The notes under the pieces: generated by a model
Told to the model about the DNA's origin: nothing
Databases searched by the model: none
Seen by the model: only the letters and a program-made list of their open reading frames with translations
Part shown: positions 40,801-49,794 of the stretch, piece after piece
How the letters are laid out: every line of letters begins with the position of its first letter
Numbering within the stretch: position 1 is the first letter of the stretch
Made by a program: the position numbers and the translations under genes
Assembly: GCF_020360975.1 (NCBI RefSeq)
Contig: NW_025408669.1
Location: 3,038,001 to 3,102,000 of the forward strand
DNA length: 64,000 bases
Origin: Hirsutella rhossiliensis
Taxonomy: Eukaryota; Ascomycota; Sordariomycetes; Hypocreales; Ophiocordycipitaceae
Direction: 5' to 3'

Positions 40801-43163
40801 CGAGGACTTCTTCGATCTCTACCGCCCCCTCGTCGTCCATGGCCCGCTCCGTGGGCGGCACGACGTGCGCCGTCCTCGTCTTCTCCCACGCCGACGGCTC
40901 GTTCCGCTCCAGGCGCCCGTACACCAACGGCGGCACCCCGTGGGCCGGGTCTCCCCAACTCTCCATCTCCGCCACGTCGATCTCGATCTCGGCGTAGTGT
41001 GGGTTGTTCCTCTTCAACCAGATGAGGGCCCTCTCGACGACACGCCGCCTCACCGACAGCAGACCCGACAAGTCACTCGGTGTCGGCCTTACCGCACCCT
41101 GCCACGAGACGTGGATCTCGTCCATTACCCGGAAGAGTGGGTGCGGCAGCACCTTCGTCAGCAATTCCTGCACGTTGTTCGGGAACACCGTGATGTGGCC
41201 CTTGACGTGCTTGGGATATCTCAACGTCTGCTTCGGGCCGCCTGAGACGTTGTACCTTGTGACGAACCCATAGCACGAGTTCAGCGCGATCAGCTTCTCC
41301 TCCACCGGCGTCAGGCCCTTGAGCTCATCCGGGAACATGTGCTCGCAACCGAGGCAGCTATGAAGACGCGCCGCCGGCGACAGCCCGCCGCGCGCCAATT
41401 GTCGAAAACACTCCGCGCAGACCGGGACAGATTCACCCTCGCGAAAGCAGCCGCGGCACGCAAACGGCGAGCTCCCGCCCTTGCAGATGGGACTTGACCG
41501 CCACCGGTCCCATGATATCTCCCTCAGCTCTTCTCTTGCGCGCTTCCGGTAGCATAGCATGCACGTCCGTATCGGCAGCGTGTCTACGTCATGGAATGCC
41601 CGATAGAAGCCTCGCACCGTTGATACCCTCCTCTCGTCCGATACTGGTATGCACCAGGTTTGCTCGTTGGATAGCCTCTCTTGACGGCGAATTCCTCTTC
41701 AAGGTAACGTAAGACGCTGGCCAAATCTTCCGCCTGCAGCTCACTCCTCCTCTGCCTCCGATGACCGACTCGGCTACGTTTCGGCGGGAGCTGGTCTCGG
41801 TCGGGCTGGCGGATCCGCTTCCTCTGTTCCACGGGCGGCGAAGACGTCGCCGCCGGCTCGACTCGCCTCGGCCGATCCTCTTCTCCCGCCGCTGCCTGGC
41901 GTGGTGGCCGTGATGCCAAGCGTCCGGATGACTGTCCATCTCCTGCTTCATCTTCCGTCTCTTTGGGTTGGATTGGCTGAACGAAGGGCTCCTTGGCGGC
42001 CGTGGATGAAATCCCGACCGTCATTGCCGGCCAATCCTGCCCTGCCTGGCGTGACGGACGTGGTGATGACCATCCGGATGACTCCGCGTCCCCTACTCCA
42101 TCTTTCGTCACTTTGGCTTGACTTGGCTGGATGAAGGGCTCCCTGACGACTCTAGGCGAACCCCCAGCAGCACCCGCCAGCCGATCCTGTCCTCCTGGGC
42201 CAGTTGAGTGTCCGTCAGGGGGTGGCATATTTCCGGCCGCGTCCCCGATCTCTTTAGGCTGTTTGGGTTGGGGTGAGTGCTGGCATGCGTCTTCCGGCCG
42301 AAATCTTAGCCTGACAGTCGGTCTTCCCCTCCTATGCTCCCCCGCCACGCCCGCTGCCCGCTCGACAAGACCTCTCAGGGTTATCTGTGCGCCATCGCTC
42401 GGTGACCTGGGCCTGACCGTCTCGAAGCCACCCCCAACCGCAACGGACGATTCACCGATGCCTGACCCTTCGTTTCCCCTGACAAAGGCCTCCGGCCTGT
42501 CCCGCACGTTTATCGATGCTGAACGTGGCGCTTGGCCTCCCTCCAAAGTGGCACCATCGACGCGCGTCGTCTTCTTTCGCGGCCAACCGCCTCTCCGACT
42601 TCCCTTAGGCATCGCTCTTTTCACTCCTTCCGCTTGTTCCCTTCGCGAGCCTTCCTCGGACGCCGGCACCGGCTTCGCCTCGATTGGCCGCAGCCCAAGT
42701 GCCCCGCCAGCTTGACTCTCATGGCCTAACGCCCGCCTCGGCCCTTCCTTCGTTGCGCTCGGTCTCGCCTCCGCAATGCTCCTCGTTATAGCGACTGCCG
42801 CTGGCCCGACGTTAGACCCGCCCTCGTCCGGTGGAGCTATGTGTCCGGCCGCGTCCCCGATCCCTTTGGGCCGGATGGGTTGGGGCGAGTGCCTGCTTAC
42901 GCCCTTCAGCCGAAATCTTATTAAACGTGATGCTTGCCCTCCCTCTGAAGTGGCACCATCGACGTGCGGCAGCCTTTTTCCCAGCTGACCGCCTCGCCGA
43001 CTTCGCTGAGGCAACAATCTTTTGAGTGCTTCTGCTGCTTCCCCTCGTGAGTTCCCTCGGACGCCGGCGCCTTCTTCGCCTCGATAGGCCGCAACCTAGG
43101 TGCCGCGCCCGCTTGACTTTCGTCGCCCGACCCCCGATTCGGCCCTGTGTCCGTTGCGATCAT
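37837..43163 (-). pseudogene. Helitron copy 2 Rep half (DUF6570-like, HUH/Y2 nuclease, linker)
   Basis: This is the N-terminal half of the Helitron transposase. From ATG 43,163 it has a Pro/Gly/basic leader with two long imperfect repeats (to about 41,700), then Cys-rich DUF6570-like sequence (CMLCYRKRAREEL, CRGCFREGESVPVC, YVTRYNVSGG-like). A Helitron-like N domain follows (FAKTFPTLLPFGVGG, about 40,450). The Rep nuclease has the HUH motif HVHGLLWLHGN (about 39,656-39,645) and two tyrosines in YYVTNYATK (about 39,085), preceded by a CAGATQIHTHSPTC metal-binding motif. The linker before the copia insertion contains QQLCRFQQSAL. Frame shifts occur near 41,600, 40,030, 39,660, 39,420 and 38,530. 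The catalytic residues themselves are intact. Confidence 0.88.
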
Positions 43164-44302
43164 CCTCGCCTCCGCAATGATCCTCGTTGCAGCAGCGGCA
43201 GCTCCACTGTCTCCGGTTCACCCTCTCCTACCACCGACCTAACGTCGCCCCTAGGATTCTCCCCCAAACTTATATTTCCCTTACGGTAAGGGTCTGCGAA
43301 CAAGCGAGGAATTACGAAGCCTTCGCCCGAGGTGTGATCCAAGGCCACCCCGCTTGCAAGCGATGGCAACCTTATGGTCTCGATACCATGCAGGCAACAC
43401 GGCAGTACCTGGTCCGGGAGAGGCCCCTCCCATCTTTCCCCTTCTCCCCCTCCTTCCCTACCTTACCGCCATGTGTCTATCCCTACGGACGGCCTTGACC
43501 AGCCCTAGCCCAGGCACTGATGCTGCAGCTCTATCTAGCGCGGCCTTCTCCTGGTCGACTCTCCTTGGCAGCTCCCTATTTGACCGTTGCCAAAGGGCGT
43601 CCAATCGGGCATTATACTAAGACATTCTCCTTCCTTGGTATCTCTTACCATCCCCGCCGCGCCGAAACCAGGAATCGCCCTGCCATCCGGCTCCGCTCGC
43701 CTAGCACGGTGGTTTTTAGGTCCGTCTTGCCCGACCTTCCCTGTCAACCCTATCCGCGACCTTCCTTATAGCCGCTCTCCGTGCGCTTGTTTATATTATA
43801 TGATGTTCGGTCGACTTCTTCTACCCCTACTGAGGACGGCATGCTAGTCATCATACGGCAAGGCGAGGAAGGCCGGGACTCGGTTCCGTGTGTCGACCTG
43901 GCTTGCTTTATCCCCCTATCTTTCGGCCTTCCAACACGCCCCTTGTGCATGTCCTTCCGCAATAATGTCCCCCTTTATGCATTGGGCCTCTATTCTCCCG
44001 GACTTTCCGGGCTTCCTCTAGACCTATCGGCAGACGAGTCTGCCGACAGCCCTGCCGGACTCTTGAGTCCGCGTCACCTGGTGCCTGACTGGAGCCCAGC
44101 TTCGCGACACCACTGCGTATCCCTTCGACATCTAGGCAAACACTTGCCGTGGCAAAACTCCTCACATTTCCCGGCCAATCTATATCACCCTTGGTTCATT
44201 CTACGCACGTTTACGCTCGATCTCCTCCTTACTCCGCTCTTAACGCTAGGCAGCGGTCGTTCTACGGGGCGCGACGAGTCTATCGACCTGCCCAGGTGCA
44301 CG
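43164..44302. promoter_or_regulatory. Divergent upstream region of Helitron Rep and accessory genes
   Basis: About 1.1 kb between the Rep start (minus) and accessory gene A (plus). It is pyrimidine-rich on the plus strand and open for long stretches, but shows no recognisable protein. It probably holds both promoters and untranslated leaders. An in-frame upstream extension of gene A to 43,781 exists but looks noncoding and lacks a homologue in Helitron copy 3. Confidence 0.4.
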
Positions 44303-44776
44303 ATGTCTTCCTCTCTACATCCTACCGACCTGCCCGCACCGCACCTCCGAAAGCCGCTCGATAGCCAAACCGGCGCTGGCGGTGATATGTCCGTGATGCT
44401 TTTCGTCCAAACCGACTGCCCCGCCAGGTTTGCCCACCTGGACGAACACCGCATCAAGGGACTTAACGCCGAAGCCATGGCCCGCGTCTTGCTGCCTCCG
44501 CCCGCGTGGCTGCTCACAGCGGAATATGCGCCCCTGCGGTCGGGTGCCGACAATTCCCCAACCTCCGTCTTCTTTAGCCTTAACCTCTCGATTTACGGCC
44601 AGTCCATTCTTGACACCGACTGGACCGAGCAGTGGTTCTTTATGAACGGCCGCGTCCACCCCTACGCCCTTGCGTGGGAGGTCGAACAGCGCGACGGCCT
44701 GGAGTCTGACACGGGCGGCACCGTTCTCTATACCATGCCCGCCCTCGTCGTCCGCGACCAGGGCTACCAGCCGTAG
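44303..44776 (+). CDS. Helitron accessory gene A (unknown, conserved in two copies)
   Basis: A 157-residue frame from ATG 44,303 (MSSSLHPTDLPAPHL) to TAG 44,774. I do not recognise a family. The core reads VMLFVQTDCPARFAHLDEH, GLNAEAMARVLLPPPAWLL, FFSLNLSIYGQ, QWFFMNGRVHPYALAWEV and YTMPALVVRDQGYQP. A diverged copy is at 47,512-47,931, next to a second Helitron helicase. The alternating hydrophobic strands with a GRVHP turn could fit a small beta-barrel such as an OB-fold, but that is only inference. It lies upstream of Rep, in the opposite orientation, and 86 bp before gene B on the same strand. The copy here is uninterrupted. Confidence 0.65.
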   Translation: MSSSLHPTDLPAPHLRKPLDSQTGAGGDMSVMLFVQTDCPARFAHLDEHRIKGLNAEAMARVLLPPPAWLLTAEYAPLRSGADNSPTSVFFSLNLSIYGQSILDTDWTEQWFFMNGRVHPYALAWEVEQRDGLESDTGGTVLYTMPALVVRDQGYQP

Positions 44777-44862
44777 GCCGGGTCCCATTCCCCCGCGCGT
44801 GGCAGCGAGGAAATGGGTAGCTAAATCTGTCCTAAAGCGTTCTTCCTAGGCTCTTTGCCTCT

Positions 44863-45748
44863 ATGGACGACTTCCCCCACGTCCCGCCTGTTGTTTCCTT
44901 CACCGGCCTCGTCGTCGGCACCGGCCACTCCCTGCTGCGGAGGGACCTGCTGCCAGGCCTAGACACCGCCCAACTTAGATGTTGCGGCTTCGTCCTCCTA
45001 TCTACCTACGTCGCCCCGGGGAACCCGGATAAGATCCCCTTTAAGGGCTTCCACCCCTTCCAGGCCTTCGTCATCTTCCCTATTCACGCCAACCCCTGGG
45101 CCGTCCTATGTAAGAAGATGGCCGAGAGGCGAAACTCTTCCTTTCAGCCTAATGTCCCCCTTTACCTGCACAGGCAAGGTCGCTGGCCTGCTGGACCACG
45201 GCGTCATGGTTCACCCGCCGGGCTCTGACCGTGACTTTGTTTTTATAGTCGTCCCGGATTCCTGGACTTTTCTCGACAAGTCGTCCACCTCTATGGCTGC
45301 GATGACACCGCTACCCTCTACGCCACCAAAACGACAACAGTCCTCCGCTTCTGCCGCTTTTCATAATATGCGCGCTGCCTCTATGTCCGTGGTTATCCCT
45401 AGCACTCTCCCAATTAGTCCTCCGTCCTTAGCCGCGGCTGCGCTTCGACTTGCTCCCCACGCCGCCCCAAAGCGCCATTATCCTGAACCTGCCGATACGC
45501 CGACGAAGCGACCGTGCCTGACGCAACAGGCCTCTGTGCCTTCTTCTTCCCCTATCCCTGGCCCCTTGGCTACTCAATCCTTCTCGGTCTCGGCTGTCTC
45601 ATCCATTCCCGACCCGGATGTATCATCTAAACAGGGTCCCGCCTCGGGAAACCCGCCCCTTGATTCGATTGTCGCCCACCCCGTAGCCTCACCGGCCCGC
45701 CCGCCTCGAAACCGTCACCCAGCTAAGAGAACGATAGATATAGAATAA
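44863..45748 (+). pseudogene. Helitron accessory gene B (unknown), one 1-nt frameshift
   Basis: From ATG 44,863 (MDDFPHVPPVVSFTG) the frame runs to about 45,155, where an extra C in a CCCCC run shifts it; it continues in the next frame to TAA 45,746. The combined protein is about 295 residues. The first 150 form a domain: LLPGLDTAQLRCCGFVLL, PFKGFHPFQAFVIFPIHANPW, then PFTCTGKVAGLLDHGVM and FVFIVVPDSWTFLD. The rest is Ser/Pro-rich with short basic clusters (PPKRQQ, TPTKRPC) and a conserved LDSIVA. The copy in Helitron 3 (47,998-48,855) is intact, so the shift may be an error. The domain could be an OB-fold like those of RPA-type ssDNA-binding proteins carried by some plant Helitrons; this is a hypothesis. 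Confidence 0.65.
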
Positions 45749-46135
45749 TAAGGCAAGTTTACTGTCGGCTGGGATTGCTTGAACAGCTCATGTTAGTTGA
45801 CCTTTATTTTATCTACTCTTATATTACTTGATAGAGGCCTTGACCTGGCACATTATGTCGTGAATCGTCACTTACACCTACCAAACTAAACCTCGTCCCT
45901 TCGTATATCGTCCTAACTTCCTATCACCCCTCCCAACTTTGAGTCTTTCCTGCCTCCCCCTTTCCTACCTTGAGTCTTCCTAACTTTCCAACCTTAGCTT
46001 AAAGTCTTTTTCTTTCTTTCTAACTTCCCCCTCTTAACTAATCTTAAATCTTCCTAGCTTCCCTTTCTGAGCTTGGATCTTTTAGCTTGAGTCTTTCCAA
46101 ACCTCCCCTTCCAACCGCAAGTCTTTCCAACCGCA
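45749..46135. other. No gene seen; pyrimidine-rich DNA between Helitrons 2 and 3
   Basis: From about 45,890 the plus strand is strongly C/T-rich, with repeated CTTTCC, CTAACTT and TTGAGTCTT words. No ORF is supported. The 5' end of Helitron copy 2 should lie here. From about 46,080 it grades into AACCGCAAGTCTTTCC repeats that precede the copy 3 tail. Confidence 0.4.
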
Positions 46136-46215
46136 AGTCTTTCGTTCCTCAAGGCTCTTTGCGCAACCCTGCTGGGTTGCCTTCTCCTGTGACGAAAGGT
46201 TCTTGCCCTGCGAAG
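46136..46215 (+). repeat. Helitron 3 tail: minisatellite unit plus GC hairpin
   Basis: One CTTTCGTTCCTCAAGGCT unit is followed by TTTGCGCAACCCTGCTGGGTTGCC, a hairpin with a 7-bp stem (46,163-46,169 / 46,174-46,180). Then comes GTGACGAAAGGTTCTTGCCCTGCG, which recalls the DNA around the 3.5-kb and 29.4-kb arrays. A related hairpin is at 49,744-49,765. Stem-loops near the 3' terminus are typical of Helitrons. Confidence 0.5.
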
Positions 46216-46555
46216 GTATGGGCAAAAATTTCCAGCCCTCTTTCCAGCCCTCTGATTCGCTGTGTCTGCGTGGTCCCCTGATTCGCTGCCGTCTACGTGG
46301 CCCTCTGATTCGCCTTCGTTCTTGCCCTTGGTTGGATATGTTTTTCCTCCCCTTTAAGGCGCTTTGAGGCGTCTTCCTCATTGGTCTTTGCTCCCTTTTC
46401 GACCTCTTTGGGGGCTTCCTTCTAATTGGTCCATCTAGTGTATGGTTTGGCTGCTGGCCTTGTCGTTCTCCTTATCCTTCCTTTGTGCTATCGCAATCCT
46501 CTAGGACATGCCTTCCCTCGCCTTAAATATATTATGACCCCAGTGCCGCCCACCT

Positions 46556-47511
46556 TTAGCCACGGAGCAGGCTGCCTGCCTCCCGTGTCGTCTGCCTGCT
46601 TAGCTCCTCTAGCCGTGCCTGCGCCGCCGTCATCTCCTCTGGCACCCGGTTCCCTATGAAGTCCCGCTCCCGCACCTCCGACACTAGCGTGATGCCGTCG
46701 AGCGTCGGGCACCGCGAGAGCTGTACGTAGAGGCTGTAGGGGTCGCACGGCGACGCCACCGCCCTGCCCTCGACCGTCGCCGTCCTCGCCCCCCGCAGCT
46801 CGAGCGCGACGCGCTCTATCGTCCCGCCCTGCACCTTGTAGTCGGTGCAGGCGAAGGCCGCGGCGCACGGCAGGCCCCGCCGGCTGACGTCGTTGCGCTG
46901 CCACGGCCGCTTCCGCTGCGCCGTGATCTTCACGCTGATGGGCTTCAGCAGGATCGTCCCCGCCGGCATCCCGACGAAGTGGAAGTCCTTGGTCGTCTCC
47001 GACGCCAGCACGAGGCCCGCCGGCGGCCGAAGTGCACCGTCAGCTCCGCCGAGACCCGGTGGCCGGGAAAGGCGCGGTCTGGGATCACCGCCACCGCCGT
47101 GTACCCGGCCCCGTTCACCACCTTCAGCCCCTGGTGCGTGTTCTGGTTTACGACGACCGGCATCCCGGGCACGAAGACGAAGACGGCCGGCACCGGCGTC
47201 GCGCTGTCGTCGCCCTGGCCGAGCATCAGCACCGCCTCCTCCTCCGTCGGCTCGCCCCCCTTCCACTTATGCTCGGATAGGAAGACGCGCGCCGCCGTCT
47301 GCTGCAGTACCTGGAACGCGAGCGCCGCCTCGAGGTTGAGGTTCCAGCGGTTCCGGTTCAGCGGCGTCACCACCGTGACCCCCGTCTCCCACGGGATCTG
47401 CCTGCCGGGCTGGTAGCACCTCGAGTTGAGCAGCTCGAGGTCCGACCGGTCCTGCTCGCCGCGCCGGATCCGCCCGAGCAGCCGCCGCAGCTCGGGGTCG
47501 CCGGCGGCGAC
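46556..47511 (-). pseudogene. Helitron copy 3 helicase, C-terminal fragment
   Basis: The C-terminal third of the PIF1-like helicase, from AAGDPELRRLLGRIRRGEQD to the stop. It includes NRNRWNLNLEAALAF, FVPGMPVVVNQNTHQGL, FACTDYKVQGGTIERVALEL and YVQLSRCPTLDGITLVS. One base shift lies near 47,030. The Walker A and B motifs are lost, so it cannot act as a helicase. A longer open frame continuing to 48,057 on this strand is an antisense accident across the accessory genes. Confidence 0.85.
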
Positions 47512-47931
47512 ATGACCATGATGTTCTTTGCCCAGCCCGACTGCCCCGCGAGGTTCGCACACTAGGATGAGCACTGTGTGAGGGGCCTTAACGCCGAGGC
47601 TATTGCCTGTGTCCTTCTGCCTGTCCCCTCGTGGCTGCTGGCGGACGAGTATGCTCCCTTGAGGGCAGGGCACAGCGACGCCAACCCAACCCCCCTCTTC
47701 TTCAGCCTCAACCTTTCCATCTACGGCCAGCCTGTCGTCAACTCCAACTAGTCCGACCAGTGGTTCTTTATGTCTGGCCATGTTCATCCCTTTGCCCTCA
47801 CCTAGGAGGTCAAGCGCCGTGACGGTCTTGAGGCTGATGCCGGGCAAACTCTCCTCTATACTATGCCCGCTCTCGTCATCCGCGACCAGGGCTACCAGCC
47901 GTTCGCCTTGCCTGTCCCCTCCCCTCTCTAG
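47512..47931 (+). pseudogene. Helitron accessory gene A, copy 3 (three in-frame TAG)
   Basis: The sequence aligns with gene A of copy 2 along its conserved core: MFFAQPDCPARFAH, GLNAEAIACVLLPVPSWLL, FFSLNLSIYGQPVV, QWFFMSGHVHPFAL and YTMPALVIRDQGYQPF. The N-terminus was lost at the deletion junction. In-frame TAG codons occur at about 47,563, 47,749 and 47,803; the last two replace Trp codons (TGG) of the other copy, i.e. CpA-to-TpA changes on the minus strand, as repeat-induced point mutation would give. The stop is 47,929-47,931. Confidence 0.75.
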
Positions 47932-47997
47932 TCCCGGCTGATTTCTTCCCCGGGTGTCCTCCCGCGCCCCTTGACGTCTGACGCCGACTTCCCGTCC

Positions 47998-48855
47998 ATG
48001 TCTCCCGTTGTCTCCTTTCGCGGCGTCATTGCCGGCTCTGGCCTCGACCTCCTCCAAGCCGATCTCCTACCCGGCCTCGGGCCCGACCAGCTCCGCTGCT
48101 GTGGTCTTGTCCGGCTGACGACCTATATCGCCCCCGGCGTCCCGGAAAAGGTTCCCTTCAAGGGCTACCATCCCTTTCAGGTCTTTGTCATCTTTCCCAT
48201 CTATGCTAACCCCTGGCTTGTCCTGTGCAAGAAGCTGGCCGAGAGGCCCACCTCTCCCTTTCTGCCTGGCACCCCGTTTACCTGTTCCGGCAAGGTCGCC
48301 GGCCTTCTCGATCACGCCGTTATGTGTGGACCGCCCGGCTCGGACTGCGATTACGTCTTCGTCGTCGTCCCGGATAGCTGGACATTTCTTGATAGGCCCT
48401 CTGCGGCGGCTGCTGCCTCCGCATCCCCCCTGGCCGCGCCCCACGGGCGTCAACCTTCTTCTGCCTCGTCTGCATTCGACCTCGTCCGCGCCGCCTCCTA
48501 CTCGCTTGCCACGCCCCCGTCGACCGCACCGCCCACGCCTTCCAAGGCCCCAGCACCGGCTGCCGCCGACCCTGTGACGCCGCCGCCCAAGCGCGCCTGC
48601 CCGGGCGCGCCCGATACCCTGGCCAAGAAGGCCCGCCTCTTGCAGCAGCAGCAGTCCCTTTCTTCTTCCTCGTCCAGCACTGCTGGCTCCGCCGCCCCCT
48701 CCTCCTCGCCCTTGCTGTCGGCTTTGTCGTCTAGACTGGCCGGCGACCCTCCTGCCCCTGCCCCGGCCTCCGGACCGGGCTCTCCCCTCGACTCTATTGT
48801 CGCGAGCACCTCTGACCCACCTACCCGCCCTCTGCGCCATCGCATGCAAAAATAA
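47998..48855 (+). CDS. Helitron accessory gene B, copy 3 (intact)
   Basis: A clean 285-residue frame from ATG 47,998 (MSPVVSFRGVIAGSG) to TAA 48,853. Family unknown. The N-terminal domain matches gene B of copy 2: LLPGLGPDQLRCCGLVRL, PFKGYHPFQVFVIFPIYANP, PFTCSGKVAGLLDHAVM, YVFVVVPDSWTFLD. The Cys pair CCG and the GKVAGLLD turn are identical. The C-terminal half is low-complexity Ser/Ala/Pro with PPKRAC and AKKARLL clusters that could be nuclear signals, a QQQQ run, and LDSIVAS near the end. Homology suggests the original start was a little upstream (at about 47,971, now TTG). It sits within Helitron copy 3. Confidence 0.65.
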   Translation: MSPVVSFRGVIAGSGLDLLQADLLPGLGPDQLRCCGLVRLTTYIAPGVPEKVPFKGYHPFQVFVIFPIYANPWLVLCKKLAERPTSPFLPGTPFTCSGKVAGLLDHAVMCGPPGSDCDYVFVVVPDSWTFLDRPSAAAAASASPLAAPHGRQPSSASSAFDLVRAASYSLATPPSTAPPTPSKAPAPAAADPVTPPPKRACPGAPDTLAKKARLLQQQQSLSSSSSSTAGSAAPSSSPLLSALSSRLAGDPPAPAPASGPGSPLDSIVASTSDPPTRPLRHRMQK

Positions 48856-48972
48856 GCCTTATACCTGAATATCGTTGCCATCTACTCCCATCGCTCTTAC
48901 TAGGCATAACCTATATAATCTACTATGGTCCTTTTTGCTATCATCTATCACTATAAACTCATTTATACTATC

Positions 48973-49398
48973 TTACTTTATATAAGAGATTATCCGCCCT
49001 TCCTTTGGCCCTGTACTTCTGTCTGCCTTCCCCATTTCCGCCACCGTGTCTTGCATTTCCTGCCTCATTGTTATTTCGCACTCTTCTTGGCCACAAGACC
49101 ACGACACGACCACGAGGACAAAGGGGGTCTCTGCGTGGAGGAACGACATTGGGCTCTGCAGGATATCTTTGGCCAGCTTGCTGCAGCTCTCGCAGTATGC
49201 CTCTGCGGCCTTCCGACATGCTGCCTCGTGCTCCCTTAGAATCGGCCCTATCCATTGTAAAAATCGTCTACCGTCTTCGCTACTCGGCTGAGCTCGCCCT
49301 GCTTGCGTGACGAGTGTCTCCGGGATGCTATGCCTGTATTCAAGCTCTGTGGCCCCAAAGTCGCACCATAACTTGACGGATATGGTCCGGGTAGCCAT
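48973..49398 (-). CDS. Small protein resembling fungal MYND-protein N-termini
   Basis: An intact 141-residue frame from ATG 49,398 (MATRTISVKLWCDFGATELE). A central CESCSKLAKDILQSPMSFLH followed by PFVLVVVSWSC and GQEECEITMRQEMQDT looks like the Cys-containing lead-in of some fungal MYND-finger proteins, as I recall that family. No MYND finger follows, so the gene may be truncated at its 3' end (about 48,975), where AT-rich DNA from the Helitron side begins. Function unknown. Confidence 0.5.
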   Translation of the reverse strand: MATRTISVKLWCDFGATELEYRHSIPETLVTQAGRAQPSSEDGRRFLQWIGPILREHEAACRKAAEAYCESCSKLAKDILQSPMSFLHAETPFVLVVVSWSCGQEECEITMRQEMQDTVAEMGKADRSTGPKEGRIISYIK

Positions 49399-49794
49399 AG
49401 TGTCGTTGTTTTCTTGCCTGGTAGATTAGCGGCAAAGATAAACGCCTCTGCTCCTCTCCCCCATTCCTTCCTTTATGCTTCTCTTGTGGTCTTTTCCCTC
49501 ATTTACCCCGCACATGTCATCGCTGCTTTGCTTGCCTTGTTGCTTTTTCTGCCCATTCCCGCTGCAGGCACGACGCCCCAGGCTAGGCATAACCTTAAAT
49601 CGCCGCTTGCTACTGCGTGGACATGACTTCCTGCATGCTTTAGTCCCTGACGCTACCGCCTGCCTTCTTTCCTTCTCATCCTCTGGGTTTTTCACTCTCT
49701 CACTTCTAACCCAGTCTTCCGTCTTCGTTCCGAAAGGCCTATTGCGCAACCCGTGCGGGGTTGCCTTACCCGTTAATCAGAATAAGTTTCTCAC
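49399..49794. other. No gene seen; contains a GC hairpin
   Basis: No supported gene, although the strand is pyrimidine-rich and open in places. At 49,744-49,765 a GCGCAACCC..GGGTTGC hairpin lies after GTTCCGAAAGGCC, resembling the Helitron tail at 46,140-46,182. The PIF1-like remnant starts just after. Confidence 0.4.
49744..49765 (+). repeat. GC hairpin similar to the Helitron 3 tail
   Basis: The stem GCAACCC / GGGTTGC flanks GTGCG. The preceding TTCGTTCCGAAAGGCCTATT and the following CTTAC resemble the 46.14-46.18 kb tail, so this may be another Helitron terminus. Confidence 0.45.

Larger units (their letters stand above)
29415..45760 (-). mobile_element. Helitron copy 2, with nested copia element and accessory genes
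   Basis: Reading the minus strand, the order is: a divergent pair of unfamiliar genes (45,748-44,303, opposite strand), the Rep half (43,163-37,837), a copia insertion (37,831-32,144), the helicase half (32,143-30,184) and the minisatellite tail. Removing the copia and one GCTGC copy rejoins the Rep-helicase frame region. Exact 5' and 3' termini were not identified; the 5' end should lie between 45,749 and about 46,135. Confidence 0.78.
46136..48870 (-). mobile_element. Helitron copy 3, internal-deletion derivative
   Basis: The order on the minus strand matches copy 2: accessory pair (opposite strand), helicase end, then tail motifs. The whole Rep region and the N-terminal part of the helicase are missing. 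The junction (about 47,500-47,512) has the short shared sequence GGCGGCGAC, found both in the helicase and upstream of gene A. It sits directly after copy 2 in the same orientation, so the two form a head-to-tail pair. Confidence 0.72.

Noticed and set aside
41901..43025. Plus-strand open frames across the Helitron Rep leader
   Set aside because: They are antisense to the repeated leader and show no domain.
43781..44302. N-terminal extension of accessory gene A to 43,781
   Set aside because: The extension is low in recognisable structure and has no counterpart in the second copy, so ATG 44,303 was preferred.
46945..48057. 370-codon minus-strand frame joining helicase and accessory DNA
   Set aside because: Only the first part is the helicase; the rest is antisense to the accessory genes.
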